Shown piece by piece: positions 1 through 9,892 of a stretch of DNA of 64,000 bases. Position 1 is the first letter of the stretch. Every line of letters starts with the position of its first letter. The position numbers were made by a program, and so were the translations under genes. The notes under the pieces were generated by a model. It had not been told where the DNA came from. It ran no database searches and worked only from the letters and a program-made list of their open reading frames with translations. The stretch is from Clostridiaceae bacterium BL-3. GTDB taxonomy: Bacteria; Bacillota; Clostridia; Clostridiales; Clostridiaceae. The stretch spans positions 2,418,001 through 2,482,000 of the forward strand of contig CADDXC010000001.1 of assembly GCA_902809985.1 (NCBI GenBank), given 5' to 3'.

Positions 1-665
1 ACCATAATGTGACTTTTATTCTGTATATTCTCTATCCACACATATTTTGAGGTCTTACCTATCCATGGTAGTTGACTTATATATGCGATATTATTGTCGT
101 CCAAAAATTTCGGTGATAAACACCATATATAAGATGGATTGCTGGATATTTGGGCATTTTTTTCTATCACACTGCCGTTAGTAGATACATATTTAGGATT
201 TGTTATATCCTGTTTATTGCCATTTATATCTACTAGAAGTATACTTTGAGATTTGCTGTCAAATAGCACTATATTTTTAGCAGAGGGACTTATATCATAA
301 TTTCCATTTCCAGGAGTGACACTTTTAAATTTTCTATCGCTGCCCTTACCTTCGTATGCCAAATTTACACTCTTGCCATCACTCAATTTTATTTTATAAT
401 TTTCTTCTTTTTTTACTGATTTGGATTTCTGATCTGTCGAAGATACCTTTGCACCATGGCTACTGTCCTTTACCTGTTTATTTTCAGCAGAAATATTACT
501 TTTTACTTTATTTGTTTCCTTTACTGCGGCTTTAAATGCCCCTCTTATATAAATTACAGCTAAAGCTATTATTAATAAACACGCTATCACAAGTATAATC
601 AAATTTCTCTTGCGTCGTCGCATTTTCTTCTCATATTCTTTGCTAAAAATACTTGGCTTAACCAC
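1..665 (-). CDS. Membrane-anchored protein of unknown function (C-terminus beyond window)
   Basis: Reading the minus strand from a GTG at 665 gives an open frame that runs off the window edge, so about 221 residues are visible. The start is supported by AGGAGGA at 674-680, 8 nt upstream. The N-terminus is strongly basic (KKMRRRKRN) and is followed by one hydrophobic segment at about residues 20-38, so the protein is a single-span membrane protein with its C-terminal part outside. A Lys/Ser-rich linker (about 45-80) leads to a region with repeated YDISPSAKNIVLF and YIWCLSPKFL stretches, which recall TolB/WD-type beta-propeller blades. I do not recognise the family. It lies downstream of pyrE on the same strand but is separated by a 380-nt structured gap, so it is probably a separate unit. 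Confidence 0.75.
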   Translation of the reverse strand, partial: MVKPSIFSKEYEKKMRRRKRNLIILVIACLLIIALAVIYIRGAFKAAVKETNKVKSNISAENKQVKDSSHGAKVSSTDQKSKSVKKEENYKIKLSDGKSVNLAYEGKGSDRKFKSVTPGNGNYDISPSAKNIVLFDSKSQSILLVDINGNKQDITNPKYVSTNGSVIEKNAQISSNPSYIWCLSPKFLDDNNIAYISQLPWIGKTSKYVWIENIQNKSHIM

Positions 666-872
666 TCAAAAATTCCTCCTATACTCAGTATTAAAATTAT
701 AAACTTAACCAATCATCATAGATAAAAAAACCATTCTAATTTTTTATCTATAATACATAAATACTCGTTATTTATTATAACTCAAAATCCTAAGAAATAG
801 TACTAATTTTTTGTGAACCTTTCCAGATATATTTAATCTATTGCATCCACTTTATTTATCAAGTGATTCTTG

Positions 873-1012
873 GGTTCAGATGGAGTTTGCCTATAAGAAA
901 TACTTTTCTCCAGCTGAACCTTAGCAGAACTTATCCAGGCGCGTAGCAGTGCTTATCTCCAACTTTAAGAAGTTGGGAGTATTAGCAATGTTAGCGTTCG
1001 GATAAAGCTAAG
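873..1012. repeat. Two adjacent long imperfect hairpins (structured element, possible MITE/IS-derived or ncRNA)
   Basis: Two inverted-repeat structures abut in the gap between pyrE and the preceding gene. The first (873-920) has arms GGTTCAG-A-TGGAG and CTCCA-G-CTGAACC. The second (920-1012) has an outer stem CTTAGC/GCTAAG, then TTATCC/GGATAA, an imperfect middle helix, and a terminal hairpin CTCCAACTT-TAAG-AAGTTGGGAG. The 140-bp element has no coding capacity. The nested compensated pairing suggests a folded single-stranded molecule, either an RNA or a hairpin-ended IS200/IS605-type relic. I see no other copy in this window. Confidence 0.55.
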
Positions 1013-1047
1013 CCCTACTTAATTTATTTAAATAGACTTAACTGAGC

Positions 1048-1632
1048 TTAAGAATTACTCGATTTAAACACTCTACTCCCGGGCTTCACATATTCCATTC
1101 CATCCTTACACATAGGACAATCTTCTACATCATAAGTGCTTATGTCTAACTTTACTGCACTATATACAGGATAGGGTATATCTATATCTTTTGCTCTCCT
1201 GTCAACTATACAGCATATACCTATAACCTTACCTCCCAAATTATCTACAACTCTGGCAACTTCCAGTGAAGACTTCCCCGTAGTCACCACATCTTCGGAA
1301 ATCAAGATCTTCTCTCCCGGATTTATCTCAAAACCTCTTCTTATAGTCATATCTCCATTTTGTCTTTCTGCAAATATCCCGGGTTTTCCAGTCTGTCTTG
1401 CAAGCTCATAGGAAACTATTATTCCACCCATTGCAGGCCCTACTATTTTGTCAAAATAGACACCCTTCAACTTTTGTACAACAACTGCCAATACTTTTTC
1501 CGCCCTATCCGGATATTGCAAAAGTTTAGCACACTGACAGTATCTATTGCTGTGCCTCCCTGAAGAAAGTAAAAAATGTCCCTCTAAAAGTGCCCCGGAT
1601 TCTTTCAAATTATCTATAACTAAATTGCTCAT
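1048..1632 (-). CDS. pyrE: Orotate phosphoribosyltransferase
   Basis: This enzyme transfers the phosphoribosyl group of PRPP to orotate to give OMP, the fifth step of de novo pyrimidine synthesis. The 194-residue length is normal. The PRPP-binding loop [17 protein letters not shown] (about 108-124) carries the acidic pair before TTGKS that is typical of type I phosphoribosyltransferases. The N-terminal [11 protein letters not shown] matches the family's substrate-binding segment. A Cys pair near the C-terminus (CPMC) is seen in clostridial and archaeal-like PyrE. It is the last gene of the pyr operon, 10 nt after pyrD, so it should follow PyrR-controlled transcription from the promoter near 7050. 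Confidence 0.95.
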   Translation of the reverse strand: MSNLVIDNLKESGALLEGHFLLSSGRHSNRYCQCAKLLQYPDRAEKVLAVVVQKLKGVYFDKIVGPAMGGIIVSYELARQTGKPGIFAERQNGDMTIRRGFEINPGEKILISEDVVTTGKSSLEVARVVDNLGGKVIGICCIVDRRAKDIDIPYPVYSAVKLDISTYDVEDCPMCKDGMEYVKPGSRVFKSSNS

Positions 1633-1642
1633 AATTTTCCTC

Positions 1643-2533
1643 CTAGATTATTCCTCTTATTTCTTCTAAATCCTCTATTTTTTCCTCTGCCGCATATTTT
1701 TCAAGCCCCTCTATTATATCCAGACATATGTCAGGCTTAATGAAATTTGCAGTTCCAACTTGAATCGCACTGGCACCTGCCATGATAAATTCCACCGCAT
1801 CCTCCCAACTGCATATTCCACCTATCCCAACTACAGGAACATTTACTGCCTTTGAAACCTCATACACCATTCTAAGAGCTATGGGCTTTATTGCAGGTCC
1901 TGAAAGCCCAGCAGTAATATTATCAAATACCGCTTTCTTATTTCTTACATCTACAGCCATGGCCTTAAAGGTATTTACAAGAGATATACTGTCTGCCCCT
2001 GCTTCACAGCAATTTAAGGCCATATCCACAATATCTTCTGCATTGGGCGACAATTTTACCATAAGAGGTTTACTGCATTTTTCTCTGACCGCTTTTACTA
2101 CTTCATTGGCCACCCGGGATTTTATACCAAAAGCCATACCGCCGTTTTTCACATTGGGGCATGATATATTGAGTTCTACAATATCCACATCTGAATCACT
2201 CAGCTTTTCCACGGCCTCAATATATTCCTTCAAAGTACTTCCCCCCAGATTGGCTATTACAACTGTGTCAAATCTTTTCATCTCAGGCAGCTCAATTTCT
2301 ATAAAATGATCAACACCTGGGTTTTGAAGTCCCACACTGTTTAATATACCCCCTGTAGTTTCGAAAATCCTAGTGCCGTAATTTCCCTCCCTTTTATTCA
2401 GTGTAATGCCTTTTGAACATATTGCCCCCAATTTTGACACATCGTAGATAGCATTGTATTCCTCTCCAAATCCAAAAGTTCCCGATGCAGCAATTACAGG
2501 ATTCTTAAGTTTCACGCCGCATATATCCAGCAA
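1643..2533 (-). CDS. pyrD: Dihydroorotate dehydrogenase B, catalytic subunit
   Basis: PyrD oxidises dihydroorotate to orotate with FMN; in the class 1B enzyme it works with the PyrK electron-transfer subunit encoded just upstream. The protein starts (M)[17 protein letters not shown] and shows the FMN/substrate signatures [11 protein letters not shown] and VGIGGI, with the catalytic Cys of class 1 enzymes in NISCPN. I chose TTG at 2533 (296 residues), preceded by a GGAAGGGAG ribosome site. A longer in-frame reading reaches 2677 but overlaps pyrK and adds residues without homology. The gene begins about 40 nt after pyrK ends. Confidence 0.93.
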   Translation of the reverse strand: MLDICGVKLKNPVIAASGTFGFGEEYNAIYDVSKLGAICSKGITLNKREGNYGTRIFETTGGILNSVGLQNPGVDHFIEIELPEMKRFDTVVIANLGGSTLKEYIEAVEKLSDSDVDIVELNISCPNVKNGGMAFGIKSRVANEVVKAVREKCSKPLMVKLSPNAEDIVDMALNCCEAGADSISLVNTFKAMAVDVRNKKAVFDNITAGLSGPAIKPIALRMVYEVSKAVNVPVVGIGGICSWEDAVEFIMAGASAIQVGTANFIKPDICLDIIEGLEKYAAEEKIEDLEEIRGII

Positions 2534-2573
2534 TTGACCAAACTCCCTTCCAAATAAAATAAACAGTTTCAAC

Positions 2574-3347
2574 TTACCATACCAGCTCCCGGCCTGAAAA
2601 AACAGGACCATCTTTACATACCCTTTTATTTCCAAAAATTGTATTACAGGCACATCCCAAACAGGCCCCGATCCCACAGGCCATACGTCTTTCCATGGAC
2701 ATATACACTGCTACCTTTTTTCTCACACAACCTTCCGCCACTTTTTTCATCATGACTTCAGGTCCACAGCACAGTACCATATCATAAAATTCCGGTTTAA
2801 ATCCCTCCGTGACAAAACCTCTTTTCCCATATTTACCCGATTCTGTAGTAATATATACATTATCAACAAGGGATCTGAATTTTTCTACAGAATATATTTC
2901 ATCTTTAAATCCTGCATACAAATCCACTTTCAAATTTTTTCGATTTTCACTGCTGATTAAATTGTGATTTATCATATCCACGACAAGATAAAACATTGGA
3001 GCAATACCTATTCCACCAGTTATTACGGCAATGTTTCCCTCCAGTTTTTTCATATTGAATCCATTTCCCAAAGGCCCCAGGAGGTTAATTTTATCCCCTC
3101 TTTTTAAATTGCACAGTTTCTTGGTTCCATTCCCTATTACCCGATACAGGAAAGTTATTTTATTTTTTTCCAAAGCATGTATGCTTATGGGCCTTGACAA
3201 TACAGGTTCCTTTTCCCAGCATCTCAGCATATAAAACTGGCCTGGGTTTCCCCTGAAACTACCGCTGACTTCAAGTTGATATATATTGTCGCTTATTTCT
3301 GCGTTTCCATATACTTCCTTACATGTATAATTTAACTTATCTTCCAA
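2574..3347 (-). CDS. pyrK: Dihydroorotate dehydrogenase B, electron transfer subunit
   Basis: PyrK carries FAD and a [2Fe-2S] cluster and passes electrons from PyrD to NAD+. The 257-residue protein has the FAD-binding motif RPISIHA (about 53-59), an NAD-binding segment [16 protein letters not shown], and a C-terminal cysteine cluster [13 protein letters not shown] plus a final Cys in [10 protein letters not shown]. Together these are the four cluster ligands. It sits between pyrF and pyrD, the usual order in Gram-positive pyr operons, which supports a PyrD2K2 complex. Confidence 0.94.
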   Translation of the reverse strand: MEDKLNYTCKEVYGNAEISDNIYQLEVSGSFRGNPGQFYMLRCWEKEPVLSRPISIHALEKNKITFLYRVIGNGTKKLCNLKRGDKINLLGPLGNGFNMKKLEGNIAVITGGIGIAPMFYLVVDMINHNLISSENRKNLKVDLYAGFKDEIYSVEKFRSLVDNVYITTESGKYGKRGFVTEGFKPEFYDMVLCCGPEVMMKKVAEGCVRKKVAVYMSMERRMACGIGACLGCACNTIFGNKRVCKDGPVFSGRELVW

Positions 3348-3375
3348 TAGATTTTTTCTCCATTTCTCTCCATTA

Positions 3376-4236
3376 TTATCTTAATTTCCATATATCTTCT
3401 CTCATTTTAATGCACGCTTCCCTGGCACATTCTCCATAGTTTTTTTCACCCATTTCCCTGTTCTTATAGGCAAGTAATATACCTCTGGAGGAGTTCACCA
3501 CGCCGCCGTTGCCATTTTTAAGATAAACTGAAATATCCTCAGCTTTTCCACCTTGTGCTCCGTATCCGGGTATTAAAAAAAAGGTAGTATTCAAATTGCT
3601 TCTAAGCTGAGCTCCCTCTTCCTGATGAGTGCAGCCTATTACACCGCCGATACTGCTGTAACTGCAGTTCCCCAGATATCTTTTGCCCAGGTTGTTTATT
3701 TTTTCTCCCACTATTTCATATAATTTTCTCTTTTTTTCCGTATTTACATACTGTAAATCCCTAGCACCCCTGTTTGAAGTTCGTATAAGTATGAAGAGGC
3801 CTTTATTTTTGCCTGCAATATAAGGTATATAGGGCTCTATGGTGTCAAACCCCATATATGGATTGAGAGTGATAAAGTCACTCTCAAAATCTCCATTAAA
3901 GTGGGCTCTTGCATACATTTCAGCTGTCTTTGCTATGTCTCCCCTCTTAATATCGGCAATAACTATGGCATGCCTGCTCCTTATATATTTCAAAGTCCTG
4001 CTATAAGCTCTAATACCCTCAATTCCCAGGGCTTCATAGTAGGCAATCTGCACCTTATAACAGGCAGCTACATCAAAAGTGCTGTCTATTATATTTCTGT
4101 TGAATTCAAATACTGCATCCTCTGCACTTTCACAGGATTTCACTATATTTTTAGGTATGTATTCCAGGTCTGTATCCAGACCTACGCATACATTTCCCGT
4201 CTTCTCCACTCTGTCATATAATTCATCTATAATCAT
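3376..4236 (-). CDS. pyrF: Orotidine 5'-phosphate decarboxylase (group 2 type)
   Basis: This enzyme decarboxylates OMP to UMP, the last step of the pathway. The catalytic signature VIADIKRGDIAKTAEMYA contains the Asp-Lys-x-x-Asp catalytic array. The long form (286 residues) and the motif spacing match the clostridial/mycobacterial group rather than the short Bacillus type. I place the start at ATG 4236, preceded by a GAGGGGGT ribosome site. An upstream ATG at 4278 would overlap pyrC and adds 14 non-conserved residues. The gene is in operon with pyrC upstream and pyrK downstream. Confidence 0.93.
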   Translation of the reverse strand: MIIDELYDRVEKTGNVCVGLDTDLEYIPKNIVKSCESAEDAVFEFNRNIIDSTFDVAACYKVQIAYYEALGIEGIRAYSRTLKYIRSRHAIVIADIKRGDIAKTAEMYARAHFNGDFESDFITLNPYMGFDTIEPYIPYIAGKNKGLFILIRTSNRGARDLQYVNTEKKRKLYEIVGEKINNLGKRYLGNCSYSSIGGVIGCTHQEEGAQLRSNLNTTFFLIPGYGAQGGKAEDISVYLKNGNGGVVNSSRGILLAYKNREMGEKNYGECAREACIKMREDIWKLR

Positions 4237-4261
4237 AAATAACCCCCTCGAATCAAAAATA

Positions 4262-5449
4262 TCAAATTTCCTGTTCAAACACAGTCTTTCCTGCTTTTAT
4301 TGTTTTAATCACTTTACCAAATACCCTACGTCCTTCAAAGGGAGTATTTTTACCTTTGGATTTAAATTCACAGCTTCTTATTATATAATCCACGTTTAAA
4401 TCTACCAAAATCAAGTCTCCATCATATCCTGGAGTTATAAGTCCTTTCTGGACCTTCAATATTCTGGAAGGATTTCTGGACATCAACTGTGAAAGTCTAT
4501 TTAAAGTTATGTGACCTCCCCTAACAAGCTTTGTATAACACAAGCTGAAAGCTGTCTCTATACCTGATATCCCAGCTGCACCTCTTTGCTTATCTTCTTT
4601 CATATGAGGTGCATGATCCGTACTTATAGCATCTACCCAGCCTTTTTTTATACTGTCCACGAGGTAATTTACATCCTCTGCATCTCTTATGGGAGGATTC
4701 ACCCTGTAATTGTTTCCTGAAAGGACTATATGATGAGGAGTAACTTCACAAGTTATATTTGCCCCATTGCTTTTAGCCCTTATTATATATTCCATGGATT
4801 CTTTGGTGCTTACATGGGCTATGTGCACAGGACATCCTGTATATTCCGAAAATGATATATTTCTCCAGGTCATTATATTTTCCGCCAGCCTCATGTCAAT
4901 GTCCGAAAGGGATCCATCCTCTGAATGGCACATTACTATCTTTCCCAGTTTTCTAGCCTTCATCATAGCTTTCAGCATAATTCCGCCATTCATGACATCT
5001 TTTCCGTCTTCAGATATTATTTTTACATCTCCGCTGAGTTCATCCAAATGACTTATATCCTCTCCGTCAAAATTATTGGTTATAGTGGCACATTGATGTG
5101 CATCTATCAGTCCCACTTCTCTGATTCTTTTCAATACATAATTTATAGTTTTCATGCTGCTGCAGGGGGGATTCGTATTTGCCATGAGATTTACCATGGT
5201 ATACCCCCCTCTGACTGCAGCCCTGCACCCACTTTCTATATCCTCTTTATCTGTAAATCCCGGTTCTCTAAAATGCACATGCAAATCTACCAAGGATGGC
5301 ATTAGAACTAACCCTTTAGCATCTATTGTCCTGCAATTTCCTTCCAGATTTTTTCCAATTTTGTTTATAACTCCATTTTTTATATACACATCTCCTAGAA
5401 AATCCTGGGAACAATCCACTACCCTGGCATGCCTTATAAGAAGTTCCAT
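4262..5449 (-). CDS. pyrC: Dihydroorotase
   Basis: PyrC is a zinc amidohydrolase that cyclises carbamoyl-aspartate to dihydroorotate. The metal-binding HVHFREPG motif is at about residues 58-65, further ligands lie in CHSEDGSL and HIAHVSTKES, and the catalytic Asp is in ISTDHAPH. The 395-residue length is close to the class I multifunctional-type dihydroorotases of Gram-positive bacteria (about 425). The start MELLIRHARVVD fits the family's N-terminal beta-strand. The gene follows pyrI with a gap of about 40 nt. Confidence 0.94.
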   Translation of the reverse strand: MELLIRHARVVDCSQDFLGDVYIKNGVINKIGKNLEGNCRTIDAKGLVLMPSLVDLHVHFREPGFTDKEDIESGCRAAVRGGYTMVNLMANTNPPCSSMKTINYVLKRIREVGLIDAHQCATITNNFDGEDISHLDELSGDVKIISEDGKDVMNGGIMLKAMMKARKLGKIVMCHSEDGSLSDIDMRLAENIMTWRNISFSEYTGCPVHIAHVSTKESMEYIIRAKSNGANITCEVTPHHIVLSGNNYRVNPPIRDAEDVNYLVDSIKKGWVDAISTDHAPHMKEDKQRGAAGISGIETAFSLCYTKLVRGGHITLNRLSQLMSRNPSRILKVQKGLITPGYDGDLILVDLNVDYIIRSCEFKSKGKNTPFEGRRVFGKVIKTIKAGKTVFEQEI

Positions 5450-5490
5450 TTATAATCATCCTTTCACGAACTCTAATCCTACTGTATACT

Positions 5491-5922
5491 TTATAGGGAT
5501 ATATTTTCATATATCTGATCACAGTATTCACATCTGTATTCCCCTGTCTTTTCATCCACCAGGTTAAAAATATGAGGTATATTTTTTTCTACAGAAGTTA
5601 CACATCTTGGGTTTTTACATTCTATTATATTCTCCACCCTGCGCGGCAGCTTTAATTTTATTTTTTTATATATGGATTCATCCTTTATTATATCAATTGT
5701 TATGTTTGGATCTATAAACCCAAGTACATCAAAGTCCATTTCCAGATTGTTTTCTATTTTTATAATGTCTTTTTTCCCAAGCTTTCTGCTTTCAGCATTC
5801 ATTATAAGAGCCACAGAATAATCAACTTTATCCAGCTCAAGATACTTATATATTTTCATTCCAAATCCAGCCTTTATATGATCAATGACAATTCCGTTCT
5901 TTATACTATTTATAGTAAGCAT
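5491..5922 (-). CDS. pyrI: Aspartate carbamoyltransferase regulatory chain
   Basis: PyrI binds CTP/ATP and allosterically controls PyrB in the dodecameric enzyme. The 143-residue protein begins with the conserved [16 protein letters not shown] and ends with a zinc-binding domain with four cysteines, CKNPRC and CEYC (about residues 103-133). These hold the interface with the catalytic chain. Having both PyrR-type attenuation in the leader and a PyrI subunit gives this operon two layers of feedback. It lies 13 nt after pyrB. Confidence 0.95.
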   Translation of the reverse strand: MLTINSIKNGIVIDHIKAGFGMKIYKYLELDKVDYSVALIMNAESRKLGKKDIIKIENNLEMDFDVLGFIDPNITIDIIKDESIYKKIKLKLPRRVENIIECKNPRCVTSVEKNIPHIFNLVDEKTGEYRCEYCDQIYENISL

Positions 5923-5935
5923 TATTCATTACCCC

Positions 5936-6856
5936 CTATTGAATTCCAAGTAATTTCATCATAAGAGCCATTCTAACGTACATGCCGTATTTCACCTGTT
6001 TAAAATAACAGGCCCTGGGATCCCTGTCAATTTCATAAGAGATTTCATTTACTCTCGGCAGTGGATGCAGCACTATCATATCCTCTTTCGCTCTGGACAT
6101 CTTTTCTCTATCCAATATATAGCTGTCCTTCAACCTTACATAGTCCTCTTCATTAAAAAATCTTTCCTTTTGAACTCTTGTCATATAAAGAATATCCAAA
6201 GAGTCTATAACATTTTCCAAATTACTCGTTTCACTGTATTCAACATTCTTATTGTCCAGCTCTTTTTTTACATAATCGGGTATTTTCAATTCCTTGGGAG
6301 ATATCAATGTGAAGCTGTTTCCTTCATACCTAGACATGGCTTTAATAAGCGAGTGTACTGTTCTTCCAAACTTTAAATCTCCACAACATCCTATCTTCAG
6401 ATTGAACATTGTTCCTTTTATAGATTTGATAGTTAAAAGATCTGCAAGAGTTTGAGTAGGGTGCTGGTGCCCTCCATCTCCCGCATTTATAACGGGTATA
6501 GGGGAGTACATAGATGCAATTTTAGGTGCTCCTTCTTTTGGATGCCTCATAGCAGCTATATCCGCATAGCAGCCAATTACCCTTATGGTATCCGCTATGC
6601 TTTCACCTTTTGACACGGAACTTGAACGTGCATCTGAAAACCCTATTACCTTTCCGCCCAGTCTCATCATGGCTGATTCAAAGCTCAACCTGGTTCTAGT
6701 ACTGGGTTCATAAAATAACGTAGCCAGTAACTTTCCCCGACATACCTGAGAGAATTTTTCTTCTCCCGAAATTATCTCATTGGCTAATTCAAATATTTCA
6801 TCAAGCTCTTCTGTCGAAAAATCCATGATGTCGATTAAATGTCTTCCTTTTAACAT
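5936..6856 (-). CDS. pyrB: Aspartate carbamoyltransferase catalytic chain
   Basis: PyrB joins carbamoyl phosphate to aspartate, the committed step of pyrimidine synthesis. The 306-residue protein carries the carbamoyl-phosphate signature [13 protein letters not shown] (about 49-61), the HPTQTLADL segment and the [10 protein letters not shown] loop of the family. It is the first gene of the pyr operon, about 170 nt downstream of the predicted transcription start, behind the PyrR element and terminator. Confidence 0.96.
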   Translation of the reverse strand: MLKGRHLIDIMDFSTEELDEIFELANEIISGEEKFSQVCRGKLLATLFYEPSTRTRLSFESAMMRLGGKVIGFSDARSSSVSKGESIADTIRVIGCYADIAAMRHPKEGAPKIASMYSPIPVINAGDGGHQHPTQTLADLLTIKSIKGTMFNLKIGCCGDLKFGRTVHSLIKAMSRYEGNSFTLISPKELKIPDYVKKELDNKNVEYSETSNLENVIDSLDILYMTRVQKERFFNEEDYVRLKDSYILDREKMSRAKEDMIVLHPLPRVNEISYEIDRDPRACYFKQVKYGMYVRMALMMKLLGIQ

Positions 6857-6903
6857 TTTCCTTCCTCCTTCTCAGTATCTCTGTACTAAAATTAAAGGTT
6901 CAA

Positions 6904-6937
6904 AAAAGTGTCTCCTCAATTTGGAAGACACTTTTAC
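6904..6937 (-). terminator. Leader (attenuation) terminator of the pyr operon
   Basis: Read on the minus strand there is a 10-bp perfect stem (AAAAGTGTCT at 6926-6935 pairs with 6904-6913), a 12-nt loop and a run of T (6902-6907 region). It lies between the PyrR element and pyrB, so it is placed to stop transcription when PyrR-UMP is bound. Confidence 0.85.
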
Positions 6938-6967
6938 TGAATATTATATAATATCTTAAATCATTAC

Positions 6968-7008
6968 TAAGCCTTCCCAGTTTCTCTGAACTAGTTTTAA
7001 AGGGCTCC
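6968..7008 (-). promoter_or_regulatory. PyrR-binding RNA element (anti-antiterminator)
   Basis: On the minus strand an outer helix AGCC/GGCT and an inner helix CTAGTT/AACTGG enclose the loop CAGAGA, with the purine-rich side sequence CCCTTTAAAA. This matches the PyrR-binding consensus (CCUUUAA ... UCCAGAGAGGCU ... AAGG) from Bacillus and clostridial pyr leaders. Bound PyrR-UMP would stabilise this stem and let the terminator at 6904-6937 form. No pyrR gene lies in the window. Confidence 0.85.
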
Positions 7009-7031
7009 TACTATTTAATTTACCGTAGCTT

Positions 7032-7060
7032 AGAATAACACAATTTTAGTTTCAAGTCAA
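7032..7060 (-). promoter_or_regulatory. Predicted sigma-A promoter of the pyr operon
   Basis: On the minus strand TTGACT (7055-7060) and TATTCT (7032-7037) are separated by exactly 17 nt. Transcription would start near 7025, giving a leader of about 170 nt that contains the PyrR element and terminator. Confidence 0.7.
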
Positions 7061-7225
7061 TATTTAATTCATTTTTTGTGTTGTTAACTTGTGATAATGT
7101 CATCTTAAGATTAACTTTATAAAACGTCAATTTCAACTAAACTATAAAATTATATTAACACATTAATAATAACATTGGTGAATCACATAAGAAAATTACA
7201 GTATGTTTTTATGAATTCTAGATTA

Positions 7226-8612
7226 TTAGCCATTAACCTTTATTCTTTCAACTTTTCCTACTAAGAATATGTAAGACAAAGCTCCCAAAAATGTAATCAC
7301 ACCAATTAATATAATAGCCGGTTGAAAGTTTCCCCCCTTGACAATAAATCCAATAGCTAATGGTATAAAAATCGATGATAAATTTCCTATAAAATTAAAT
7401 ACACCTCCTGTTAACCCTATTAATTCTATAGGAGCTATTGTAGATACAAAAACTTTCATATGTTTCTGGCAACTGGTATCCGCTATCACATTCTATAGGA
7501 GCTATTGTAGATACAAAAACCCACGTTATTGATGCTAGTCCATTTCCTAGAAAAGCCAATGTCATAAACAAAACAACAAGCGATGGACTTTCAACAAAAT
7601 TCGCTGCTACTATTGATGTTGATAATAATAGCCCAAATATTATAGGTGTTTTTCTTGCTATCCCAACTGACACACCTTTTTTAATTAAAGAATCCGAAAT
7701 TATTCCAGAAATTATTACACCACAAAATGCTGCTAAAAATGGCAGTGAAGCTAAAAAACCCATTTTAATAAAACCTAAATGTCTATATTCTACCAAGTAA
7801 GTTGGAAACCAAGTTAGGAAAAACCATAATGTTGAACACACTGCAAATTGTCCTATATATATACCCCATAATTTACGACTAGTTAATACAATCTTAAAAT
7901 CATTTATGGTAAATTTACGCTTAATCTTTCCCTCTTCATTTTTATTAGATATATCTACTATTGCTCCACCTTTTCGAATAAAATTAAGTTCCCGTTCATT
8001 AATCCATTTGCTTGCCTTAGGATCTCTATATAAAAAATACCATCCTGCAGCCCATAACATCCCAATCACTCCTGTAATGACAAACAAGGCTCTCCATCCA
8101 AAAATATTTTGAAGTGCAACTAATAAAGGAGTTAAAAATGCTAATCCAACAAACTGCCCTGATGTGTAAAATCCTATAGCAGATGCTCTTTCATTTTCTG
8201 GAAACCATGTAGTTACAACTCTATTATTAGTTGGAAATGCTGGTGCCTCAAAGATTCCCAATGATATTCTTAATCCTAAAAATGACGGAAATCCCTTAAC
8301 AAAAGCTTGTAATAACGTTGACAATGACCACATTCCTAATGATATCGTATTCATTACCCTTGATCCAAACTTGTCCAAACATATTCCTCCTGGAATTTGC
8401 AAAAGTGCATATGCCCAACCAAAAGCCGAAAATATTAGTCCAAGTTGTACTGATGATAAATGTAATTCTTTACTAAACATTGGGGCAGCAATGGATACAT
8501 TACTTCTATCCATGTAATTAATTATAACACATACAAAAACCATTGCTAATATTATCATTCTTGCTCTTGTAGGTTTTGTATTTTCAATTCTTATATTTTT
8601 ACCAGTTTCCAT
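7226..8612 (-). pseudogene. dgoT: Frameshifted D-galactonate transporter (DgoT-like, MFS)
   Basis: Residues 1 to about 375 read as a complete anion:cation symporter of the major facilitator superfamily very close to DgoT (IFEAPAFPTNNRVVTTWFP, SGQFVGLAFLTPLL). The frame then leaves the family after VSTIAPIE and stops at 7395. The rest (IGLTGGVFNFIGNL ... ALSYIFLVG) continues in another frame to 7226. The break coincides with a 31-bp perfect direct repeat at 7423-7453 and 7490-7520. The 67-nt period (repeat plus 36 nt of extra sequence) shifts the frame. Removing 67 nt restores a normal 12-helix transporter. It stands next to dgoD, so its former substrate was probably galactonate. A truncated product lacking the last two or three helices is unlikely to work. 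Confidence 0.85.
7423..7520. repeat. 31-bp direct repeat pair with 36-bp insert that breaks dgoT
   Basis: Positions 7423-7453 and 7490-7520 are identical over 31 nt (beginning ATTCTATAGGAGC). The 36 nt between them (7454-7489) has no counterpart in related transporters. The arrangement looks like a local duplication with filler sequence, and its 67-nt length changes the reading frame. Confidence 0.9.
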
Positions 8613-8690
8613 ATTTATCGTTCCCTTCTAAATATTATTAAGGTAAATCTAAAACACTATACAAAAAGTTTATATCTATCTTTCCAAAAA

Positions 8691-9839
8691 CTACCATTCC
8701 GATATACTTCCATCATTATGTCTCCATATAGGATTTCTCCAGTTATGTCCTATCTTAGCCATCTTATCTACATAATTCTCATTAATTTCAATTCCAAGGC
8801 CAGGCCCATTAGGTATTTTTACATACCCATCGTTATAATCAAAAACTTCTTTATCCTTAAGATAATCTAACAAATCTGCTTTAACATTATAATGAATTCC
8901 CAAACTCTGCTCTTGAATAAATGAATTATATACAGTTGCATCAACCTGTAAACATGCCGCAAGTGCTATTGGTCCTAATGGACAATGGGGAGCTGCTGCA
9001 ATATCAAATGCTTCTGCCATAGATATTATTTTTTTACATTCAGTAATTCCACCAGCATGAGATAGATCTGGCTGAATTATATCTACATATCCATCTATAA
9101 ATACTTTTTTGAAATCCCATCTAGAAAACATTCTCTCCCCAGTGGCAATTGGTATACTTACAGCATTTGCGATATCTCTTAGGGCTTCATTATTCTCTGG
9201 CAATACTGGCTCTTCTATAAACATGGGTTTATATGGTTCTAATTCTTTTGCAAGAACTTTAGCCATTGGCCTGTGTACCCTTCCATGAAAATCTATTCCA
9301 ATTCCAATGTCAGATCCAAGAGCTTCCCTTATCATAGCTATTCTTTCAACTGATTTATTTACTTTTTTATATGAATCAACAATTTGCAGTTCCTCAGAGC
9401 CATTCATTTTTACCGCCGTAAATCCTGCATTAACAGCCGACTTAGCTGCTTTAACAACATCCGAAGGACGATCTCCGCCAACCCATGAATAAACCTTAAT
9501 CTTATCTCTACATTTTCCTCCCAGTAATTGATATATAGGAACATTAAAATATTTCCCTTTTATATCCCAAAGGGCCTGATCAATTCCTGCTATTGCACTC
9601 ATTAATATAGGTCCACCTCTATAAAATCCTGCACGGTACATAATATTCCAATGATCCTCAATTTTCATTGGATCTTGATTAACCATATAATCCATAAATT
9701 CTATTACTGCAGCTTTAACAGTTGAAGCTCTTCCCTCAACTATTGGCTCCCCCCATCCTGATATTCCTTCATCAGTATTTATTTTTAGGAATAACCATCT
9801 TGGCGGTACTTGAAATAATTTATAACCTGTAATTTTCAT
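8691..9839 (-). CDS. dgoD: D-galactonate dehydratase
   Basis: DgoD, an enolase-superfamily (mandelate racemase subgroup) enzyme, converts D-galactonate to 2-keto-3-deoxygalactonate. At 382 residues it has the same length as E. coli DgoD and shares long stretches recalled from it, such as [70 protein letters not shown] and [15 protein letters not shown]. The Mg2+ ligands (Asp in DFHGR, the Glu in IEEP and in TGER) and the catalytic His residues in FHGR and PHCPLG are present. It is the intact core of a damaged dgo locus, between the broken transporter and the hydroxyacid dehydrogenase. Confidence 0.95.
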   Translation of the reverse strand: MKITGYKLFQVPPRWLFLKINTDEGISGWGEPIVEGRASTVKAAVIEFMDYMVNQDPMKIEDHWNIMYRAGFYRGGPILMSAIAGIDQALWDIKGKYFNVPIYQLLGGKCRDKIKVYSWVGGDRPSDVVKAAKSAVNAGFTAVKMNGSEELQIVDSYKKVNKSVERIAMIREALGSDIGIGIDFHGRVHRPMAKVLAKELEPYKPMFIEEPVLPENNEALRDIANAVSIPIATGERMFSRWDFKKVFIDGYVDIIQPDLSHAGGITECKKIISMAEAFDIAAAPHCPLGPIALAACLQVDATVYNSFIQEQSLGIHYNVKADLLDYLKDKEVFDYNDGYVKIPNGPGLGIEINENYVDKMAKIGHNWRNPIWRHNDGSISEW

Positions 9840-9892
9840 AATAACCCTCCATAATATATTAAATTAATATTAAAATAATAATTTTTATTGAA

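Noticed and set aside
1782-2309. 175-codon plus-strand frame opposite pyrD
   Set aside because: It is antisense to a conserved enzyme, Ser/Ala/Thr-rich without any motif, and lacks a ribosome site.
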